A DNA stretch of 64,000 nucleotides from Laburnicola sp. R22_1 (taxonomy: Eukaryota > Ascomycota > Dothideomycetes > Pleosporales > Didymosphaeriaceae): the NCBI GenBank assembly GCA_014281115.1, contig JACONQ010000008.1, positions 2,790,001 to 2,854,000 of the forward strand. Reading direction: 5' to 3'. The translations under genes were made by a program, and so were the position numbers. Each line of letters opens with the position of its first letter. Position 1 is the stretch's first letter. Shown here in pieces: positions 22,072 to 30,974 of the stretch. The notes under the pieces are model-generated. The model was not told the origin of the DNA and made no database searches. It saw nothing but the letters and a program-made list of their open reading frames with translations.

Positions 22072-23784
22072 ATGTCTGTTCTTGCCTTTAAAGCGCTGGG
22101 CTACGGCGCCGACAAGCTCCCGGACAAGATCTTCGAAGCGATTCCAGGCGGATTTTTCAAGCCATCGTCCAAGAAACAACCCAAGTCGAAGAGCGACCGT
22201 CGGCCTGTACGAGGCAAAAGCGAGCAGAGAGACGACCGCAGAAGACGGCGGTCACAGCGCGAGCGCAGCCCGCCGAGCGATTACTACGACTCTAGCGGCT
22301 ACGACGATACCGACCACGAGCGAGAGCAGAGGCGTCACGGGCGACGCCGCCGTGTGCAGAGCCTCGGGCGCAGTCTGAGTCGCAGCTTGAGTCGCAGTCC
22401 GGGCCGCGGCAGGCACCAGCAGCGCAGTAGAGACTTTGACGGCGAGTACAACGAGTGTGGCCAGATGGACAGAGACCGGCCAGAGCGCGGGCCGCAGTTC
22501 CCTCCCCCTCCTACTTCTGACTACAGGTCGTATAGCCCGCAGACCTACGCCTCTCCACCGCCGGCTGCGGGTGGGTCCTCCGATCCATACGAACATCGGT
22601 CGTCGTCGACACAGCAAGGATATGGGTACCCTCCCCAGGTAAATACCGCCTTTCGTACACGAAGCGCGAGCGCGACAGTCGCGACAGACCGTCCAACGCC
22701 GATGGCTCAGCATCTGCTGCGGTCGAAGCTCATGGGCAGGCTGCCGACGATCTTGTCGACTCCTCTTCTTTCTACACCCCTTTCCCCTATGTCCCCTACC
22801 GTGGACGTGCATCGTACCGGCACTCCACTTGGTGCCACCTTCTCACCTTCTTATGAGCCGCCTTTTGCGGCTCTGCTCAATCGACCCGCTACTAACCCAC
22901 CCCAGCCAGCCTCCGCCACAGCAGCGCGATACACGCCAGGTGCTGGATACGCTCCATCGTCGGGGAATGCGAATGCGTCGGTCCCTCCGCCGCCCACTGG
23001 TAGCTACGCTCCTTACAATCCCGCCGACTACGCACCTCCAAACCAAGGCTATCTGGCACCTGGTAACGCCTATCCGTCGCCACCGCCGTTCTATCAACAA
23101 TCGTCACGTTCTCAGCCCTCGCTAGCCGAGTATCCCGCTCCAGACAATCGGAATCAACTCACCGCTTACAACCCACCACCGGACCGCCATGGCAGTTCCT
23201 CATCCTCGCGCCGCCACCGTCATGGTGATGACAAGCGTCACAGGGCGAGGTCTGCTGGTCACCATGGTCGTTCTCGTAGCCGAGTCACTGATCAGTTCCG
23301 TGACAGGTTCGAGAACATGGACTCGCATGACAAAAGCTTGGCGGCTTCGGTGGGAGGTGCGTTAGCTGGAGGATTGGCTGGCAGGGCTGTGGGACATGGA
23401 ACGCTAAGTACTCTTATAGGAGCGGGTATCGGTGCGATCGGCGGCAGAGAGTTTGAGAAGAAGCACGAGAAGTAAGTGGAGAGGAGTAGAGTCCATCTGG
23501 GTGATGACTGAGCGTTGAGCATTGCTGTTGATCGCTGCTAAACCGCAAATATCCTTGGAACCCTACTAATTCGGCATCTTTCGAGTAGGAGCAAAAATTC
23601 ACGATCGGTATCGCGAGCGCAGGGACATGAAAGTCGAAGTCGCAGTAGACGGAATCTCTCTCGGTCTCCATCGCGCGATCGCAGGCGGGACGAGCGCTAC
23701 AGTGACGACAGCTACAGCGACTCCGATTCCGATAGTCGTCGAGCTGCAAGGAGGACTCGCCGTAGCCGTCGCGATGACTTCTAA
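22072..23784 (+). CDS. RS- and proline-rich protein with a glycine-zipper segment, function unknown
   Basis: Exons are 22072-23471 and 23589-23784, 531 aa; a 117-bp intron (GTAAGT/GTAG) extends the frame by an Arg/Ser/Asp-rich tail ending RRSRRDDF. The N-terminus is MSVLAFKALGYGADKLPDKI, then come Arg/Ser/Glu-rich stretches, a long Pro/Tyr-rich region, and a glycine-zipper segment (about residues 424-457, VGGALAGGLAGRAVGHGTLS then IGAGIGAIGGREFEKKHEK). This architecture occurs in many fungal proteins of unknown function; the zipper may insert in membrane or self-assemble. Between 22640 and 22840 another frame reads as well as the chosen one, so an extra pair of splice sites or an indel there is possible. 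Confidence 0.7.
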
Positions 23785-24566
23785 CCTGTTTGTTGGCTGC
23801 GCTTGTGGACATCACGTGATCATATTCATCATTATGATGTTCCACACTTTCGGCGTTTTGACGGCGTTCTCCTGAAAATGACTGTTCGATGGCGGTTTTA
23901 CGAATTATGACAGATGGAGCAAATGCTCGGAGCGAGGCCCTGGGTTTTAGGTAGAAGTCGGCATGCCTTCCTTCCTTGGCCCGGTGCATGTTCGCTGTTG
24001 AGGTGGCCATTAATCTCGATTGTCTTCGGGATGGCGCCTCCGGCGGGTAGCGCGCATCGCTGAGATGTGAGAGCGAGTGAGCAGGCAGTGGTCGAGGGTT
24101 TGGAGCATTCTCTATTGTATATTACAATTGAATTTTCACTTGCATCCTGCATGGGCACGCATATTGCTGCATTCAATAGCCCTGGGATAGCAGTGATACC
24201 TTTTAGACATAATGCATGACAAAAACCGGGGCCTTGAACACGAACCTACACACTATCACATGGCCATCGACAAAGAACAAAGAGCTATTCCTTGAAGGTA
24301 GTAACTGCGGGAAAGGCTCCAAAAAAGCCACCACGTGTTTATAATTGTCCGCCCATGCAGGGAGCAGGAGACAGGAGACAGGAGACGAGGGGAAACTACC
24401 TTAGCAGTGCGAAACTTGGGCCTCTAGTGGGCTTCTAGTTCGATTCCAGAACAGATCCGTCAGGTCTAGCGAAGGTCTAAGGTCGAGGAAACCGTGGTTC
24501 CTCCGCGTCCGTCGTGCGAAACGGCCACGGGTCGCTGCATCACGAGCTGTGAAATGGGGTCTTGAC
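23785..24566. other. intergenic, nothing recognised
   Basis: No supported gene. A short tandem repeat (CAGGAGA-like, about three copies) lies near 24361-24390. Confidence 0.5.
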
Positions 24567-24580
24567 ATGGTGGCGGAAGA

Positions 24581-25478
24581 GTGGGTATACATGGAGGGAG
24601 GTTGGTCGCCGCTCTGTTGCTCATCTTCATCTTGTCGGTCTTTTTTCCGTTGGCTTTGCGTTTCGAAATCTTAGCTATATCTATCTATACGAATACCGAT
24701 CCTTTGGCGGTGAATCGCCAGATCCACGATGAAGCTGCCGCCGCATTCTATGGGAAAAACACCTTCTGCATCAAAGGGCACAAAGGAAGAAAAGGGAGGA
24801 AGATGCCGCCGCCAGACGAAATGATAGCGCCGCGATACAAGGCCTTGGTCCGGCATTTAGTCGTCGAAGTGCTACCCTTTGCGGAGGACGAGCCTGGACG
24901 ACATGGAGAAATGCACAAAGTGGACAGTGACGCAGACCGCGCTGGGGAATACGGTATGTCCGTCATGTCGATACTTCTGCATTCCTTAATTCGCTCATCC
25001 CCTCATCCCCTCATCCACCCCCGTCTCTCTCTCCCACACTAACATCCCACGTACACAGCCTACATCCCCTCCCTCACCACCCTCCTCTCCCACACCCTCA
25101 CCCTAACCATAACCCCCGCCCCTCCTCCCCACAAAACGCATCCTCACCTCGCTCCTCCCCCTCTCCCCCAGCAACCCGCTCTGCACCACGCTCTCCACGC
25201 TCCCCCTGCCCTCCATCACGCTCACCTTCGGCTTCGAAGACTGCTACTACGCTATGCGCGCGAGTCCGGCGTCGTTGCAGAGAGAAACCGTGTTGCTGGT
25301 TGAGTGTAAAGTGCTGTTTTGGAGGAGCCATTTGGTGGTTGAGAAGATGGTTAGGGAGTTGGAAGGGGGAGGGGGGAAGATGGATCTTGGGGGGTTGGTG
25401 GGGGGTGGGGTGGTGGATATGGAGGGGGTGGTTAGGGGGTGGAGGGAGATCGGGGAAGTAACGGGGGAAGGGGAATAG
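24581..25478 (+). pseudogene. F-box/2EXR-like protein, apparently frameshifted
   Basis: The frame from about 24650 reads like a fungal F-box/2EXR protein: LALRFEILAISIYTNTDPL, AVNRQIHDEAAAAFYGKNTF, then YKALVRHLVVEVL. An intron of about 105 bp (GTATGT at 24954, CACAG at 25058) leads into AYIPSLTTLLSHTLTLTI. The conserved continuation (RILTSLLPLSPSNPLCTTLS, SITLTFGFEDCYY, then an open stretch to 25478) is in a different frame. The shift must fall between about 25110 and 25137, in a C- and A-homopolymer patch. No in-frame ATG was found for the first exon. Either this is a decayed gene or the sequence has a one-base error here. I am fairly sure the parts belong together but not of the function. 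Confidence 0.5.
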
Positions 25479-26093
25479 CTTTTTATCCGTGGTATATTGA
25501 GTTATCGTTCTTGTTGCTATCAGTGTGCACATCAACACAGAGCCATGCTTCATAATATCCAAACCAAATCCTGCTGTCTTATGCTCATATCCAAAACCCA
25601 AAATCCAAAACACATTTCTCCCCTCCCTTCCCTCCTCGCCCCCCTTTCCCCTAAACCACGCCCGCCCACGCCACGTTTCCCCCTTCCACGTGCACCCACG
25701 CACCTAGTCTCGCAGCCCATCCGCACCGCTAGCGTTCTCAGCCCTCAGGTCTGTCCGCCGCACGAACCACAGGTAGTTCGTCCGCCACCACCTCAGCACG
25801 CGAGAAGACCCGCAGGTACACGCGTATATCTACGAGGTACGCCCGAATTGGCCACCCAGCCCGCCCGACCTGGTGCTCTAGTCGCGTCTGGAACGGCGCG
25901 TTAGTACCTGGGGTATTTGGCAGAAGTGTATCTAACTCGGGTTATGGTATGCGGTAACGGAGGATAGGCCTGTGAGGATGCGAGAGAGAGAGGGGAATCC
26001 GGAAATGGAAATCTTGTGGGTGGCATAGGTGGTGGTGGAATTGATGAGAGAGAGGTGACGAAACTCTTGTGGCGCACGTGGTGGGAAAGGTGT
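25479..26093. other. intergenic, nothing recognised
   Basis: The stretch is C-rich, then A/G-rich. No gene is supported. Confidence 0.45.
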
Positions 26094-26511
26094 TTGGCTT
26101 ATACGAAGGTATGCGGTATGCATGATGGCAGACTAGTAGAGGATTATTAGTATGATGGGACGGATTGTTGTACCGAGTTCGATGGGGTTCCGTGGGAATT
26201 TTACCTTTCCCATACAGCGCCTACCTAGGTGCATGTGCCTGCTGCGAGTGCAATTAGCGGGCGAGAACTAAGCCATCATGGGGATGGATGTTGGCTTATA
26301 CGAAGGTATGTGGTATGCATGATGGCAGACTAGTAGAGGATTATTAGTATGATGGGACGGATTGTTGTTGTACCGAGTTCGAAGGGGTTTCCGTGGGAAT
26401 TTTACCTTTCCCATGCAGTTAGTGCCTAACATTTGCAAGTGCGCTTCACGATTGCCAATTTTACCTTTTCCATGCAGGTTAGCGAGCGAGAGCCAAGCCA
26501 TCATGGGGATG
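26094..26511. repeat. two-copy direct repeat of about 200 bp
   Basis: Copy one starts near 26094 and copy two near 26291, both with GGCTTATACGAAGGTATG, followed by about 120 nearly identical bases ending in a TTTTACCTTTCCCAT motif. After that the copies diverge, then share AAGCCATCATGGGGATG at about 26271 and 26500. Copy two has a 3-bp GTT insertion and an extra TTTTACCTTTTCCAT segment. No coding capacity is seen, and no target-site duplication or inverted ends were found. Confidence 0.85.
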
Positions 26512-26674
26512 CTCGTACAGAAGCGAAAAGATACGATATGTGACATTAGGTATTTATTGGAGCGATTAGGTATGTACTCTGTTTCGCAAACCACGCACGC
26601 ATCTTCTAGAGGAGTCCGGATCAACGGCACTCGCAGTCATCATCATCACCATCAACAACACAACCAACCCCCAC

Positions 26675-27331
26675 CTAATCCACCAACAAGCTCAAATATA
26701 TCCCCCACAGCACCCCGACCGAGCACCCAAACACAACCCGCTTATCCACCGGCACCCACAAAAAGCTCACCAGCGACACCGCCGGCCAAAACTTATACCC
26801 ATCTATAATCATCGGCCAGAACTTGTTGGCCACCTCGGCCTGCACCGCGGCCCACTGCGCATCGACGCCTGCGCCGGGATGGTTCGTGTACGCGATGTAG
26901 ACGAGGAACATGACCGTGTTGAGGACTGCGCCGACGGTTTGATCGAGCGCGAACTTGGCGAGCGTGTTGCGCTTGCTTGTTCGCGTTTGGACGGGCTTGG
27001 GCTTGTGTTTGAGCGTTTTTCCCGAGGTGGGTGGGGGAGTCGGGGACGTGGGCACGCTCGAGGGGAACGCGTCTTCGAGGAAGGTTTGCCAGACGATGTT
27101 GGGGGGGTTGCTGATTATGCTGAAGAGGGCGAATTTGAGGATCGGCGGCATGCTGAGCGCGAAGGGTGTCTGGCCGTGTATGTTAGATTAGCCGAGAGAA
27201 GTCGATGCTGGCGGCGCGCGCTGTACTATACTCACGGCTTCTTTGTACGAGGATATGGCTTGCGCGAGTATGTTGGACGTCACGCTCAGTACGGCGCCCT
27301 GCACCGTTTGGGATACCATTGCTGAAGGCAT
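26675..27331 (-). CDS. Mpv17/PMP22-family membrane protein
   Basis: Exons (minus) are 27236-27331 and 26675-27169, 196 aa, with a 66-bp intron (GTGAGT donor, CCAG acceptor, phase 0) between SSYKEA and TPFALSMPPILKF. This family sits in the mitochondrial inner membrane (Sym1 type) or the peroxisome membrane. It is recognised by four hydrophobic segments and the C-terminal signature, here KFWPMIIDGYKFWPAVSLVS followed by FLWVPVDKRVVFGCSVGVLW. The loop after residue 55 is longer and more Lys/Pro-rich than in the yeast protein. ATG 27331 fits the usual short N-terminus. Which organelle it serves cannot be told from the sequence. Confidence 0.88.
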
Positions 27332-27737
27332 GATGGCGGAGGCGCGTCAAGTGGCGCGAATTTGAAGACTTGTAGAGAAGTAAATATTAGGGTATCGTTT
27401 GTGAGCGTCGTGGAAAAGGAATGGAGTGGTCGCTGTGTTGGACCAAAAGAACACGGTCTCATGAATGTTTGATGTGTTTTCCATGCACCTTGGCGCTTGT
27501 CGCGTCGCGGAAGTGCGATGACGTACTGCTGGTCGTGGGTGGAACTTCAAGCTCCAAATTCCGCACATGGATGGCACCGATACGCACAAAGAATTGAACA
27601 TGTTAATCATTCAACATCTGATTCAACGTGTTACTATGAGAAAAAAATTCAGATACGTCTGTTTCCAGACAAGAGAGAGCTGCTGGTATGTATAACAGGA
27701 AGTTTCAACTAGAAGAACAACAGCTTCGCGCGCCAAA
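27332..27737. other. intergenic, nothing recognised
   Basis: Tail-to-head spacing between two minus-strand genes; no gene or clear regulatory motif. Confidence 0.5.
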
Positions 27738-29231
27738 TCAATTTCGATGCCCGTTAACATACTCCGCACACTGATCTCCCGCGATCCTCCCAAAAACCAC
27801 GCACTCCAGCAACGACGACCCTCCTAGCCGATTCGCGCCATGCACCCCACCCGTTACCTCACCCGCACCCCACAGTCCACCGATCCGCTCACCCCCCTCC
27901 TTCAGCACTTCAGCTTTCTCGTTAATAAGCACTCCACCCATAGTAAAATGGACCACAGGCGTCACCGTGCCTACATAAACCACCGACTCCGGCGTAGGGT
28001 CCTTGAGCGCCCAATATGCAAACTGTGTTCGACCAAAAGAATCCGCCTCGTCTCCACTAACGGCTCTGGCATATCGCGAAATCGATTCCAGCGCGTCGGG
28101 CCCAAGATCGGCAATCGTAGCCTTCTTCATTAGGCCTTTGAATATGTAGAAGTCGACATGTGATTTGATGGCTTGATAAACACCCTCATCTAGCACCAAC
28201 TGGACCTCCCACTGTTTCGGCGACGTCGACGTAGGCGCCGTCGCTGTAATTGCGTTCGTTACATTTTCCCTCGTTTCAAGCTCGTTGAAGAAGCGCTTTC
28301 CGTTCAAGAGCAGGATGCCGCCATCGCCCCTCAGCACCTCTGCAGCCAGGAACTTCAGAGGAGAGGACGCGCTCGAGGCATCGACGAAGCCCGTCGGATG
28401 TACCTGTACATGCTCCATGTCGATGAGTTGGGCACCTGCAGCCGTGAGTATGGGCTGTGTTCCTGGCCGCGGGTCGTTCGTTGAGGGGTATCCTTTCAGA
28501 TCCGGCCTGTATTGAGCGAGCAGGCCCTCTGCATCGCCACCGAACCCCCCCGATGCGAAGATGACTGGCCCGAGTAACTCCTCTTTTTCTCCGCCTTCGC
28601 GTGCATACTCTACGCCAGAAACATCGCGTCCAGATTGCAATAGTTTCGTAACCGTGCAAGAGGTCTGTAAATGGAACAGGGGCGACGCCTTGAGCGAGTT
28701 GAGAAGCCCTGATATTATCGCAAACCCTGGCGGTGGCCCTGTTCCTCTATGCGTCCTTGGAAAGGTATGGCCGCCCATAATGGACACTTTGGACAAATCG
28801 ATGCCCTTCTCTTGCACCAGCCATTCCACTGCATCTTTCGACGAATTTGTGAGAGTAGAGATCAGGCTTTCGCGGTGACTGGTAGCAGAGAGCATAGCTT
28901 TCCCTGCAGATTTGATTGTGTCTGAGTAAAAGGCGTCATCAAATATAGGTTGGTATTTTGTTGGTGCTCCATTGATCCCAGAAGACGCTTTGATGCTATT
29001 CCCTCCTGGCTTCGCTGCACGCTCGAGTAGCCGTACTGGTACATTTCGTGCGATAAGCTGGCTCGCCGCTGACAAGCCTGCGAGTCCAGATCCTACAACG
29101 ATGGCCGTTTGTGGCGGCGGTGGCGGCGGCATTGTGGTGGAGGACCTCGCGTAGGGATTGTTGTAAAGGTAGGCGACGAAAAATCCGAAGAGAGAAAGAG
29201 TGCACAGGGTTAGGAGGCGCGTCCGGCTCAT
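27738..29231 (-). CDS. osm1: fumarate reductase-type flavoprotein (Osm1/Frd1-like)
   Basis: A single-exon gene, 497 aa. Soluble fungal fumarate reductases reoxidise FADH2/FMNH2 by converting fumarate to succinate and support ER or mitochondrial oxidative folding when oxygen is low. An N-terminal hydrophobic segment (LLTLCTLSLFGFFVAYLY, residues 6-23) is a signal or anchor. The FAD site follows: IVVGSGLAGLSAA near residue 45, LLERAAKPGGNSIKASSGIN, then the substrate-side HPTGFVDASS, the active-site GGVLINEKAEVL and the closing GANRLGGSSLLECVVFGRIA. ATG 29231 was chosen; the frame upstream lacks an ATG. The cytochrome b5 domain found in some fungal relatives is absent. Confidence 0.92.
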   Translation of the reverse strand: MSRTRLLTLCTLSLFGFFVAYLYNNPYARSSTTMPPPPPPQTAIVVGSGLAGLSAASQLIARNVPVRLLERAAKPGGNSIKASSGINGAPTKYQPIFDDAFYSDTIKSAGKAMLSATSHRESLISTLTNSSKDAVEWLVQEKGIDLSKVSIMGGHTFPRTHRGTGPPPGFAIISGLLNSLKASPLFHLQTSCTVTKLLQSGRDVSGVEYAREGGEKEELLGPVIFASGGFGGDAEGLLAQYRPDLKGYPSTNDPRPGTQPILTAAGAQLIDMEHVQVHPTGFVDASSASSPLKFLAAEVLRGDGGILLLNGKRFFNELETRENVTNAITATAPTSTSPKQWEVQLVLDEGVYQAIKSHVDFYIFKGLMKKATIADLGPDALESISRYARAVSGDEADSFGRTQFAYWALKDPTPESVVYVGTVTPVVHFTMGGVLINEKAEVLKEGGERIGGLWGAGEVTGGVHGANRLGGSSLLECVVFGRIAGDQCAEYVNGHRN

Positions 29232-29312
29232 AGTAGGTTGCAAGATAGTGGTTGTGGGCCATTATGTAAATGAATCATCATCAGTTCTTCGGAGGAGTGA
29301 GCTTGCCGATGG

Positions 29313-29627
29313 TCAGGCCACAGTCACGCCGTTATCAGTCATCGGGAGTTGAGGGCAGAGGACATCGGCATCGGCCGTGCCAAAACACCGTTTCTCATAA
29401 CCAGTGCCATTTGCATCGATAGTCGTTGCGGAGGACTCCATCAAACCACAGGGCTGCACAGAGATGCGTGCTGGAAGAGGTGCACATGCGAGGTGGAAAT
29501 CGTTACCGGGTTTCCCGGGCCACTTAGCGTGCACGTGATCTCCGCCTTCCAGATGCAGGTGCCCCGAGAACGCCTGAATTGAGGAAGAACATTGCATCAA
29601 AAAAGCAACAATATCCAAAGAACCCAT
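29313..29627 (-). CDS. possible small secreted Cys-containing protein
   Basis: This 104-aa frame starts with an ATG at 29627. Its N-terminus (LDIVAFLMQCSSSIQAFSG) could be a signal peptide, and five Cys residues are spread over the protein. Third codon positions favour G/C as in true neighbouring genes. I recognise no family, and another frame is open on the opposite strand, so this may be chance. It lies 81 bases upstream of the fumarate reductase gene, so it could also be its leader. Confidence 0.3.
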   Translation of the reverse strand: MGSLDIVAFLMQCSSSIQAFSGHLHLEGGDHVHAKWPGKPGNDFHLACAPLPARISVQPCGLMESSATTIDANGTGYEKRCFGTADADVLCPQLPMTDNGVTVA

Positions 29628-29785
29628 GAGTGCAGATGGGATGTAACATTATTACAGCCGAGAGTCGACCAGCACATCCTCTTTCTTCAACAGGTCATCT
29701 CACCAGCAGCAGATTCAGACCTCACCCTTCCACAACCTCCCAGGAGCCCATATCACCAAGTATCCAACCTCCCTCCCCATCCCAT

Positions 29786-30580
29786 CTACCACCCCGCATA
29801 ATCCAGCTGCCGTCCACACACCTCCACCCTCTCCCTCCTCCACCGAAAGAACGCACTCAACTTCCCCTCAACCTTCCCCTCCCCAACCTTAGGAAACACA
29901 TCCCCATGCACCCCCATAAACACCCCAATATCCCTATCCATCATCTCCATCACCCCCTCCTCTTCCTCTCCAACCACCGTCCTCACAAGCTCCACCTCCC
30001 CAACCCGAAACCCCCACTGCGTCGCATCCACCACAACGCGGAACCCATCCACGTCCCACGCGTCGCGCCGCGCAACAATCTGCGCAATCGGACGTAGTCC
30101 TAGTCCGAGAGCACCAGACTCCGCGGCAACTTCGAGCCCAGCAATCCCAGTAGACATGGTATCGGTCAGGGTAGCAGCCTCTCCTCCGCTCTCCTCACCT
30201 CCTCCAGCTCCACCCTTCCCACACGCCGCCAACGTCTCCCCCACAACCCTAAAAATCTCATCGCGATCATCATACTCCCTAAACGCCTCACTTCCAATCT
30301 TCCCCACCCCGACATCGCCACTCCTAGAACTCGCGAACTTCGCCTGCCACTGGCCGCCGCGCAGACGGACATAGACACCCCGCGGCGAGAGGACGTTGTC
30401 TTTGTCGAAGTACGTGTCGTCGAGCGTATGGTGGCCAAGGTAGACATGCTTGCTGAACTTCGGGTTACCTGTGTTGTTGCGGAGGAGGGCAAGCGAGGCG
30501 TCCGTGGGCAGGAATTTGCGCTCGACTTCGAGCACTCGGCTGATGGGAGCGCGACGGATGAGCGTTTTTAGGAAGCCCAT
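29786..30580 (-). CDS. CYTH-domain triphosphatase (thiamine-triphosphatase-like)
   Basis: A single-exon gene, 264 aa. CYTH tunnel enzymes hydrolyse triphosphates with divalent metal. Visible are the signature ExExK motif (LEVERKFLP, residues 17-25), DDTYFD in the second strand, RGVYVRLRGGQWQAK, AQIVARRDAW, VVVDATQWGF and the EVELV strand (glutamates near the C-terminal half). Length is close to vertebrate thiamine triphosphatase. The substrate in fungi may be thiamine triphosphate, tripolyphosphate or another compound; the sequence cannot decide. A Gly/Glu-rich insertion (KGGAGGGEESGGEAA) lies near residue 120. Start: ATG 30580. Confidence 0.82.
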   Translation of the reverse strand: MGFLKTLIRRAPISRVLEVERKFLPTDASLALLRNNTGNPKFSKHVYLGHHTLDDTYFDKDNVLSPRGVYVRLRGGQWQAKFASSRSGDVGVGKIGSEAFREYDDRDEIFRVVGETLAACGKGGAGGGEESGGEAATLTDTMSTGIAGLEVAAESGALGLGLRPIAQIVARRDAWDVDGFRVVVDATQWGFRVGEVELVRTVVGEEEEGVMEMMDRDIGVFMGVHGDVFPKVGEGKVEGKLSAFFRWRRERVEVCGRQLDYAGW

Positions 30581-30974
30581 GTTCAACGGAGGATCGGTGG
30601 TGGCGGACTCGGTTGATGGTTGGTTTAGAAGTGGTGGGGAGGGGCCGAAGGTGGTTTATAAGAAGGGCGGAGAAGGTGCTGCACGTGCCTGTTGGTGTGA
30701 AACGAACTTTGACGATGGGAGTGCTTGGAAAGGGGATCGGGTGGTAGGTAATCACGCATTTTCATTTCCATTAAGATGTTGGATCGGATCTCTGCATGGC
30801 ACACACTGCTCCCATTTCCCCCATTTCTACTATGGAAAATTATTTAGTGCCACGTACCACGAACCTAAGCAGAAAGAGGGGTATCGGAAGGAAATCCCAC
30901 CACATGTAAAAGTCGTACAAATACAACGCCATTATATGTTGCACTCGAACAAGTCTCCTGCAAGTTCCTGCAGT
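30581..30974. other. intergenic, nothing recognised
   Basis: It holds the promoter of the CYTH gene and the 3' region of rec8. A long + strand frame over it is a shadow. Confidence 0.5.

Noticed and set aside
24421..24460. TTCGATTC motif resembling a tRNA T-loop
   Set aside because: The stem pairs poorly and no acceptor, D or anticodon arms could be found around it.
16981..30580. Secondary-metabolite gene cluster
   Set aside because: A SnoaL-like protein and a flavoprotein are present, but no backbone synthase, transporter or cluster regulator is found nearby.
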